NCBI GenBank assembly: GCA_028751875.1 | Contig: CM054154.1 | Location: 52,741,476-52,805,475, forward strand | Source of the DNA: Rapana venosa | Taxonomy: Eukaryota > Mollusca > Gastropoda > Neogastropoda > Muricidae | Direction: 5' to 3' | Length of the DNA: 64,000 nt | Shown: positions 56,397-64,000 of the stretch, piece after piece | Layout: each line of letters begins with the position of its first letter | How positions within the stretch are numbered: position 1 is the stretch's first letter | Made by a program: the position numbers and the translations under genes | The notes under the pieces: model-generated | Seen by the model: the letters and a program-made list of their open reading frames with translations, nothing else | Database searches by the model: none | Told to the model about the DNA's origin: nothing

Positions 56397-57500
56397 AACA
56401 AATCTCCCAGACCAGATGGTATATGCAGCAGAACCCTTAAGTTCTGCGCTACTGAGCTTGCCAGCATCTTTCAGCACCTAATCCAAGCCTCGCTGGACGC
56501 TAGCCAGATACCAGTTATTTGGAAGACTTCCAATGTAATACCTCTTCCAAAGGAACCAAATCCTCCTTGGCCTAACGATTTCAGACCTGTATCCCTCACA
56601 TCACTTGTGATGAAAACATTAGAAAAGATTGTAAAATCTCTCATTCTTCCCACTACAAAGAAAGATCTTGACCTGCTACAGTTTGCCTACAGGACAGGAC
56701 GAGGTGTCGAAGATGCCTAACTGTTCATTTTGAACAAGTTGACAACCACTTAGAGACACCTGACTCTCATGCCAGAATATTGTTTGCTGACTTTAGTTCA
56801 GCTTTCAATACAATGCAGCCTCATGTTCTTATTTACAGAATACTTTCAAAATTTGATGTAGACAATCAACTTGTTTGTTGGCTGATTGAATTTTTAACAG
56901 ACCGCAGCGCGTTTTTGCCAACAAAATATCTTCATCAGTTAAATTTACCTGTACCAGTTCACCACAGGGTTGGTTCTCTCGCCACTTCTGTACATTCTAT
57001 ACACAGATGATTGCAAAAGCAGCTATGAAAATTCCTTTCTTGTAACATTTTCCGATGACAGTGCTCTTTTGTCTCTCTTATCTGGATCTGTCTAAAACCA
57101 TGGTCCGTCTAATATCACTTTAAGTGAACAGACGTAAAATTGAAGACACACATGGTCCAGCCCTCACCGATTTCTGGAGCTAAATGTTTCTAAAACTAAA
57201 GATCTTCCTATTGATTCCAGAAGATCAGGTCACACTTCTGAGCATATTATCATCCATAGCCAAGAAGTTGAAAACGTTTCGAAGTACAAGTATCTGGGAA
57301 CTATTTTTGATCACAAATTAAACTGGGATGCTAACACTGACGCTATTGTCAAAAAGGGACAACAATGTATGTATTTTCTAAGGAAGCTTAACTCATTTTT
57401 GGGGGGGACAAAAAGATTCTTTCTTTGTTCTTCAAGTCCTACATAGAGAGTGTTCTAGGTTTTCTTTTCATCTGTTGGTACAATAACCTAAGTGTTAAAA
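56397..57500 (+). pseudogene. Rex1/CR1-like reverse transcriptase
   Basis: RT blocks: PRPDGICSRTLKFCATELAS, IPVIWKTSNVIPLPKEPNPP, NDFRPVSLTSLVMKTLEKIV, LLQFAYRTGRGVEDA, then a stop and shift to MFADFSSAFNTMQPHVLIYR and FDVDNQLVCWLIEFLTDRSA. The QG block is frameshifted, and a VTFSDDSALLSLLSGS palm (FxDD form) lies near 57040-57090. After a 44-base insertion come ELNVSKTKDLPIDSRRSG and VSKYKYLGTIFDHKLNW. FSDD plus DSRRSG-like residues fit the Rex1/CR1 group. Inactive. Confidence 0.85.
57107..57150 (+). mobile_element. 44-bp minimal LINE-I 3'-end insertion with 8-bp TSD
   Basis: CATGGTCC flanks it at 57099-57106 and 57151-57158. The insert consists only of the LINE-I terminal hairpin and the first bases of its tail (TAAAATTGAAGACACA). 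It lies in the Rex1-like RT between the FSDD palm and the thumb; removing it rejoins the host sequence (GGTCC/AGCCCTCAC). An extreme 5' truncation. Confidence 0.88.
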
Positions 57501-57792
57501 ACAAGAATAGTCCTGAGAATTGTTAGAATCTGCAAAAAAAATAATTGGAGAAGAACAAAGAGATCTCAGTTGTAGAGCGATCAGCAGCTTGTGCGCAAAG
57601 CGACTGCCACCTTGGCTGATCCTTCCCATGCTATGTCTTTGGAATTTCAGTTGTTGCCTTCAGGACGCCGTTTTCGGTGATCCAACAGTAAAACAAATAG
57701 AAAAAGAAATTCTTTTATTCCAGTAGTCATTCGATTTCTAAATTCACAACAGCACTGACCAAACAGTTTTACATTCTCTGACATACCTCCCT

Positions 57793-57794
<2 letters not shown>

Positions 57795-57860
<66 letters not shown>
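57795..57860. repeat. (GT)n in Rex1-like 3' UTR
   Basis: An almost pure GT tract of about 65 bases, part of the GT-rich 3' UTR array that also occurs at 53.1-53.5 and 62.0-62.2 kb. Confidence 0.95.
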
Positions 57861-57861
<1 letters not shown>

Positions 57862-58739
57862 CTCATGAAAATAAGTACTCCTGTATCTTATTTTTGGCTT
57901 AAATGATTTTTTAATTTTGTGTGTTTGTGTGTCTTTACTAGTCAATGGAACAGGTAGTACTGGTTTACATGGTTACCAGTAGCAGGAGAAACACCCTGAC
58001 CTGACAACATGTGGGGGAGCTAACCCCGACCCAAATACCCAGTCAGGAGAGGGATGGGCTCCACTTGACTTAAGACTGTCTAGTTGCATGCCACTATGGC
58101 AGTTGGGAAAGGAGGGCTTGCCTACCTCAGGTATGCAAAGTGTGAACACCGGCGGATGCTGCTGAGGAAACCTAAATGGTTCAATGGAGAGAAAGGCGGT
58201 TACAGCACTGCGCTGTGGAGCGCACAGGGCAAGTTGAGGCACTAAAGATAACTTGGCCATCCGCTGCATCCGGTTCCATCACCAGTCGTCTTGAGTCATT
58301 CTTGCCACTGGACATAGGTGGTCTCGGACGAGAGAGTGAGGTCGACGTCGCGCAACTCTTCTTCACTTAAAACAAAGTCATCGCGCAACTCATCATTCAT
58401 CCATCATCAAAAGCCCTGTGGCGACAGGCAAGCGGCGAAGCGACAGGTGTGAATACACTGGCAGTCGTAGTTGCAACCCTGCACACAGGTGGCTCAGGCT
58501 ATCAGGGTCGCTACCTACTGAATGGAGCAGCGGTAGGTTTCGGCAGCCGTCTGAGCGACTGAGCAGCCCTCTTCAGGAATGCACTGCTCACCTCCTTAGC
58601 ATGAGGAAGGGGCTAGAAAAGGTGCCCTAAACATTGCCTGCTCCACATCACCCTGGCTAGCTTACCGCATCTGGCGGGACCCTGCTCATGCGTCGAATCA
58701 TAATGGAAAATCAAGAAAAAAGAATAGGATACAGTGTCC

Positions 58740-59566
58740 TGAACCTTGCTAGTTGGATGTGCCAACACTTCTCGACAGGAACGAGAGCACAAGACCCCAG
58801 AGACGAACCGCACTTATCGCAAGCAACTCGCCAGATACAACATCGACATTGCTGCCCTTAGTGAGACCAGGCTAACATGCGAGGACGAACTATGCAAACG
58901 AGGCACAGGCTACACCTTCTTTTGGAGTGGATGTGGGCCTGGAAAGAGACGTGAGGCTGGAGTTGCTTTGCAGTAAGAACAATGCTTGTTGGCAAGCTAG
59001 CTGGACCCCAAAAAGGGAATAAATGATAGACTTATGACGATGAGACTCCCCTTATCTCATGGGAAGAATTTTGCTACCCTTGTCAGTGCTTATGCTCCCA
59101 CCATGACAAATCCAGAGGACATCAAGGACAAGTTTATGAAGACTTGAATGCTGTTATTGCCTCTGTTCCCAAAGCAGACAAGCTCATCATCCTTGGTGAC
59201 TTCAATGCGAGAGTAGGCTGTGACAGTACCGCGTGGGAAGGTGTGATTGGAAAGCATGGAGTTGGCAACTGCAACAGCAACGGCCTACTGCTCCTCCAGA
59301 CTTGTGTGGAGCATGACCTACTGATCACAAACACGACTTTCAACCTCCCTACACGTAACAGGACATCATGGATGCATCCCCACTCTAGGCACTGGCATCT
59401 TATTGACTATGTCATCACCAGGAAGAGGGACAGGCAGGATGTTCGTGTCACAAAGGCCATGTGTGGAGCAGAATGCTGGACAGACCACCGTCTTATCATC
59501 TCCAAGCTCAGGTTGCGTGTCCAGCCCAGGAGACGGCCACAAGGCGTGAAAGCACCTAAAGCCTGA
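58740..59566 (+). pseudogene. RTE-Z endonuclease
   Basis: NIDIAALSETRLTCEDELCK (active-site Glu) and GYTFFWSGCGPGKRREAGVA lie in 58746-58976. After a stop and shift come [16 protein letters not shown] and, in 59144-59566, LIILGDFNARVGCDSTAWEG (Asp/Asn), LIDYVITRKRDRQDV and CWTDHRLIISKLRLRV (Asp-His). All four APE-type signature segments are visible. A stop at 59564 separates it from the RT. Confidence 0.88.
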
Positions 59567-59577
59567 ATGTCAACAAG

Positions 59578-61939
59578 ATGAAGAACGACACAGTCAAGCG
59601 GTCTCTTGCTGCCGCCTTGGAGGAACGCCTAGAGCCCATTGTGCTGGATAGCCAAAACGTGGAATCAGCATGGAGAACACTCCGTGAGATCGTGTATAAC
59701 ACAGCTATGGAGTGCCTCGGCCCTACTTCCAGGCGACACAGGGACTGGTTTGATGAGAACTGTGAAGAGATCACACAGTTATTGGAAGACAAGCGCTGTG
59801 CCTATAAAGCCCACCTTGATGACCCAACATCAACAGCAAAGAAAAATGCACTGAGGAACAAGCGTAGCACCATCCAGCTAAAGCTGCGTTAGATGCAAGA
59901 CTCCTGGATCAGCAATAAAGCAGATGAGATCCAAGGATATGCTGATAGGAATTTCATGAAGAACTTCTATGATGGACTCAAAGAGATCTATGGTCCCACC
60001 ACATCAAGATCATCACCACCTCTACTCAGTGCAGATGGGTCTACTCTCATCACTGACAAAGACAAGATCCTTGAGAGATGGGCTGAACATTTTGACAATG
60101 TTCTAAACCATCCTTCCACCATCAACGATGAAGCTATTAACCGCCTCCCACAAGTTCCAGTCGACGAGACGATGAGTGCCATACCAACCTTTGAGGAGAT
60201 CCAGAAAGCAATTCGCCTGCTGTCCAGTGGTAAAGCACCCGGCGCAGACTCAATCCCAGCTGAGATCTACAAAGGGGTGGCAGAGCACTGACTGAAAAAC
60301 TTCATGAGCTCTTCCAAGTCGTATGGCAGCATGAGACACTTCCGCAAGACTTCAAAAATGCCTCCATCATACATCTATACAAGAACAAAGGAAACCACCA
60401 GGCCTGTGACCACCGAGGAATATCCCTGCTGTCCATCGCAGGCAAGGTCCTGGCCAGAGTACTGCTGAACCGGCTCATAGTCCACCTTGAGCAAGACCTT
60501 CTTCCAGAGAGTCAATGTGGCTTCCGGAAAGATCACGGACTATCGACATGGTGTTTGCTGCCAGGCAGCTCCAAGAGAAGTGTCAGGAACAAAACACTGA
60601 CCTCTACTCCACCTTTGTTGATCTGACCAAGGCCTTCGATACTGTTAGCAGAGAGGGTCTATGGAGAATCATGGCGAAGTAACGGCTGCCCAAGAAAATC
60701 ATCGCCATCGAACGTCAGCTCATGATGGTATGCTGGCCAGAGTACAAGACAACGGAGAGGCATCTGAACCCTTCCCATCACCAACAGAGTGAAGCAGGGC
60801 TGTGTTCTTGCTCCCACCCTGTTCAGACCTCATGTTTTCGGCAATGCTTCAGATGTGTTTAGAGATTCAGATGCTGGTGTCATGCATCAGGTAAGGTATG
60901 ATGGATCACTCTTCAATCTCAGGAGGCTTCAAGCAAAAACCAAGGTCTCAACAGATATCATCAACGACTTCCTGTTTGCTGATGATTGCGCCCTCAATGC
61001 TGCTTCTGAAGCCGACATGCAAGACAGTGTTGACAAGTTCTCTGATGCTTGCGACAACTTTGGGTTGACAATCAGTACCAAGAAGACTGAGGTAATGCCC
61101 CAACCAGCCCCAGGGAAGCCCTACGTTGAACCAAACATCTCCATAAATGGACATAGACTCAAAGCAGTGGACAAATTTACTTATCTTGGCAGTACCCTCT
61201 CCTGCACAGTAGCCATTGATGATGAGGTCAACACCAGACTCGCCAAAGCAAGCGCTGCCTTTGGCAGACTTCAAAAGAATGTGTGGGACAGGAGAGGCAC
61301 CTCAACAGAAACCAAGATCAAGGTCTACAAAGTAGTAGTGCTCACCACCCTGCTCTATGGCTCAGAGTCATGGACAGTCTACCAACGCCATGCTAAAAAG
61401 CTGAACCACTTCCACACCACCTGTTTGAGAAAACTGTTTGGCATCAAGTGGCAGGACAAGATCCCAGACACTGAGGTGCTCACTAAGCAAACCTTCCCAG
61501 CATCCACACCATCCTGATGCAGACCCAGCTTCGCTGGGCAGGCCATGTAGTTCGCATGCCAGACCATTGGCTCCCCAAGAAACTTCTGTTTGGCAAACTT
61601 CAGCATGGAAAGCGCTCCCAGGGAGGCCAGAAGAAACGCTTCAAGGACACTCTGAAAGCCTCACTGAAAGCCTTCAACATTGAGATAAACTCATGGGAGC
61701 AGGCAGCAATGGAGAGGCCACAGTGGCGAACAGCTGTACGCAGTGGCGCCAAGGCCCACGAAGCAAACAGAATTGCGACAGCTGAGCAACGTAGGCAAGA
61801 CAGGAAAGTTAGAGCCTCCAAGTCTCCAAAAGCAGCCACTATACCCTGTCCATACTGCTCAAGAACTTTTCAAGCGCAGATTGGCCAAATAAGTCATCTT
61901 CACACCCACAGAAATGGACCCTCCCAGTCCCAGGATTAA
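59578..61939 (+). pseudogene. RTE-Z reverse transcriptase and C2H2 finger
   Basis: 59893-60291 holds LLSSGKAPGADSIPAEIYKG. After shifts, traces of DHRGISLLSIAGKVLARVLL and VDLTKAFDTVSREGLWRIM (60600-60680) appear. 60789-61517 has VKQGCVLAPTLF, FLFADDCALNAASEADMQDS (catalytic pair), KFTYLGSTLSCTVAIDDEVN and LLYGSESWTVYQRHAKKLNH. 61517-61939 has QLRWAGHVVRMPDHWLPKKL, KRSQGGQKKRFKDTLKASLK and a terminal CPYCSRTFQAQIGQISHLHT C2H2 finger. Such a finger may help DNA or RNA binding. At least four breaks make it inactive. Confidence 0.88.
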
Positions 61940-64000
61940 TAGATGGTCATCATCGATCCCGATGGACGAAGAAGAACTAGTCATTGGTCATTATGGTGAG
62001 TGTGCGTGCATGAGCGTGTGTGTTTACTAGTCAATAGTCTTTATAAAATTGTGTTCATATATTGGTGTGTGTGTATGGGTGTAGCGCACAGTGTGCGTGC
62101 ACACGTAAATAACAAGTTTATATGTCATTTCCAATCAATCATGTATTCTTCCATTGGTGTGTGTGCACGCGCACATGTGCATAAGCCGTGCGTGTGTGTA
62201 GTGTGCGAGCACAGCGTATTGTTTAAAGTGTGATTAATTTTTCTTTTTTGTTTGTTTTTGGGGGTTTTGTTTTGTTTTTGAAGCTATCTTGCACTGTCCA
62301 TACCAATTCGAAGTGAAGTTTTCTTGTGTCTTTCGAGATAATTATACGTATCAAGTGCCTGTCAGTATTGTAATTGCCTTTCATGGATGATTAAAGTGTA
62401 CTTGACTTGACCGATGCCTGTCAGTCCTACAAGCCCTGTCTGCAGACAAAGAAATAGAAACTCCAAAGGGAACCAACTCCTTACACAAAACAAACAATGT
62501 AAGCTGCAATGAATCCCCGCCCCTGTGGTGTATCTGCACAAACAGTTATCACCTTGCGAAACAGGAGCACAGAAAATACAGTGCAAAAGCAGCCTCACCT
62601 TGAAGGAAAAGAAGACAATAATCAATCGACCCAGAGTAGAGAAAGCCGACTACAGCTATCTCAAAAGATAATATTCTAAGACTGTACTGGCACAACAGGA
62701 TAAATCAACACATGTCCCCAAAGCTGAAACTCATTCCCTCTCCCTTGTATGCTATGGCAAAGAAAACCAGACTGGAGAGCACATCCTTCAGAGGTGCACG
62801 CTATTCAGCGACCCAAGAAGATGTGTGGCTGATGGAGATAACCCTGCAAACCAAGCTGTACTGCCCACAAGAGGAGCTGGAAAGGACATGCCACTATTTT
62901 TCCTAAACACATCTGGCGGTGTAAAAAGCGAATGAGAGAAGAAGACTGCATCCTCCCATCAGAGATGTATGTATAGCATTCTTGCTGGTTGCCATTACAT
63001 ACACCATTAAGAATTTGTAAAATAATTGCAGTGCACATATTCAATAATAATTTACCATAATTATTGATAACAGAATCTTCAGAATTAAGATTACTACTGA
63101 GAGACATGCTTTTGCTTTGGAAATCTAAAATAAAGTCATTTGCTACATGATGAACGAACGTTTTATGTCCTGCTGTTTAAGTCTCCACATAGTATTATAT
63201 CTTCTTCATCCAATTATACCACACAATTTTACTAAAACATTCTTCCAACATAACAATTCCATTATCATTGCAAACATGTTATAAAAAGGAAACCTTCAGG
63301 TGGATATACACACATACAAGCAATACATTTCTTGATGTACACAATAGAGATTTGTCACAGACCAAAAGTGCAAATATTAGGGTAATTCACAAGGCAGCTA
63401 ACTCATGCTTTATTAAACAAACTAACTTTAATTGCTGACTTACAGAAAACATTTGGCTGAATATTTTCCAGGGAGGTTTCTGTCAGACAAATAAAATCGA
63501 AGCTACGCACATAAGAATGCAAAATCTATATCAGTTTTGAAAGCAACCCATTTATGTTCCAGGACAAAGATGGAAAGGTTTATTTGTTTAGTGTATTGCC
63601 ACAATTCAACTGATCTACACCATCTAGACTGACATTTACACTAATTTTATTGATATGATTAGACACCAAATTCTTTTCAATAGAACTAAGATTATCATTT
63701 ACTGAAACTCTTATTAGAAGACTGCCTATAAAGAAATGACTCCTCTACAGCTGGTATTAGGCCTTGTAAACAGTGGTCAGACCTATCTTCGACATGCCTC
63801 ACAGCCCAAGCTGTATTACGTGAATGTGTCTATCTGAGCCGGTGACCTGTGTATGTTTATTTTTCTACCCTGTGAATTGCGTCTATGGAAGTATGTGTGT
63901 ATGGGCAGGCCAACAATCTATTCCTTTCTTCGAAGATCATTAAGGGTCACCCTTTCACCTTTAGTGATCAGATGGTCAAAGTCCATTCTCACGTTTTTTC

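Larger units (their letters stand above)
57949..61975 (+). mobile_element. RTE-Z, 4.0-kb RTE-like LINE with C-terminal C2H2 finger, 12-bp TSD
   Basis: It is flanked by ACTAGTCAATGG (57937-57948) and ACTAGTCATTGG (61976-61987), matching at 11 of 12 bases. A leader of about 790 bases (57949-58740) precedes endonuclease, RT and a C-terminal zinc finger. The 3' end is a GAAGAA tail. The target is the 3' UTR of the Rex1-like LINE. It is nearly full length, with about ten stops or frameshifts. The leader matches the rearranged element at 37.2 kb. Confidence 0.93.
56397..62409 (+). mobile_element. Rex1/CR1-like LINE inserted in LINE-J RNase H
   Basis: The insertion starts in mid-RT (5'-truncated) at 56397. 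It has RT to about 57480, then C-terminal remnants, a 3' UTR with a GT-rich minisatellite (57735-57945 and 61988-62390) and a terminal ACTTGACTTGA repeat at 62399-62410. LINE-J coding resumes immediately afterward. Removing it rejoins VVFFT with the DxCLSVLQAL block. The 3' UTR is itself split by RTE-Z at 57949-61975. Confidence 0.82.
54245..62942 (+). mobile_element. LINE-J, Jockey-like LINE with RNase H, split by a Rex1-like LINE
   Basis: Eroded RT lies at 54245-55820: a WIDLQTAF..VW trace near 55018-55050, then LPEAKGVKAAPFC and ADDP near 55230-55290, i.e. a weak YADD equivalent, and a LEYAPKLGNG-type block near 55700. It is followed by the RNase H start (56180-56396). The RNase H end and C-terminus resume at 62413 (CLSVLQALSADKEIETPKG, a HRINQHMSPKLKLIPSPLYA block, THLAV end) with a (GAA) tail at 62931-62942. 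The element sits in LINE-C copy 4. The coding sequence before 55.8 kb has many homopolymer-related frame changes. Confidence 0.72.
47881..64000 (-). mobile_element. LINE-C copy 4, scattered over 16 kb by nested insertions
   Basis: Collinear minus-strand pieces: endonuclease 63760-62943 (LSWNINGLLSKL, FDFICLTETSLEN, ILNGVCNGNQQECYTYIS), linker 54234-53665 (FDSECKSMIYRVRNFLKT, VDRWFQYFKALLEKDSL), RT N-part 53030-52490 (LRKLKNEKAAGPDQSIGKLL, HQAGFKRGYSTIDHMF, FINFEKAFDYVNRNLL), RT palm and thumb 49270-48571 (SPLLFFCFN, VVGLQN-like, PTVLYGAEIWGLDAAVTHCE) and C-terminus 48412-47900 (LCPLCKQAPEDEVHFVLCCP). Gaps are filled by LINE-J (with its own nest), a Rex1-like 3' end and RTE-S. About 100 residues around the end of the endonuclease are missing at the LINE-J junction. 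The upstream part probably runs past the window edge. Confidence 0.82.

Overview
This is a metazoan nuclear window. It has spliced exons, dense (GT)n and (GA)n microsatellites, tRNA-derived SINEs and a very high load of non-LTR retrotransposons (LINEs). The LINE repertoire (I-group with RNase H, several RTE-like families, CR1/Rex1-like, Jockey-like) suggests a marine lophotrochozoan, probably a mollusc. That is an inference from element types; no ribosomal or mitochondrial marker is present. There is no CRISPR array, no operon and no bona fide tRNA or rRNA gene. A 500-base run of N (26697-27196) marks an assembly gap.

Layout. 0.4-5.2 kb: a decayed I-group LINE (+), an RTE-like 3' end with target-site duplication (TSD), and GA/CA microsatellites. 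5.2-10.7 kb: the best preserved I-group LINE (-), with ORF1, endonuclease, RT and RNase H remnants. 11.6-22.8 kb: LINE family C copies, an RTE-like element with a PHD-type zinc finger inside its RT ORF (RTE-P), a TTAA-flanked possible DNA transposon and a CR1/L2-like LINE. 23.0-24.8 kb: a broken cysteine-rich gene of an uncharacterised multi-copy family. 26.4-33.6 kb: three phase-compatible exons of an unidentified host gene on the minus strand (plus a doubtful terminal exon), with RTE and SINE insertions between them. 34-46 kb: I-group, RTE and SINE nests, several with readable TSDs. 46.7-47.0 kb: a possible plus-strand first exon below a CRE-like palindrome. 47.9-64.0 kb: one minus-strand family C LINE split by stacked insertions up to three levels deep (Jockey-like, then Rex1/CR1-like, then RTE-like), plus a second RTE and a 44-base minimal I-group insertion.

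How it works together. Almost all protein-coding sequence is retrotransposon pol (endonuclease plus reverse transcriptase, with or without RNase H), much of it frameshifted, so most copies are probably dead. The three SINE families have RNA polymerase III A/B-box heads and must borrow LINE enzymes. The TSDs give a relative chronology of insertions. The apparent non-mobile content is the interrupted host gene on the minus strand, the candidate exon near 46.9 kb and possibly the cysteine-rich pseudogene.

Family labels used below (my own): LINE-I = I-group with RNase H; LINE-C = EN-RT LINE of unresolved clade; RTE-P = with PHD finger; RTE-R, RTE-A, RTE-B, RTE-S and RTE-Z = distinct RTE-like families; LINE-J = Jockey-like with RNase H; SINE-A, SINE-B and SINE-C = tRNA-derived SINEs.
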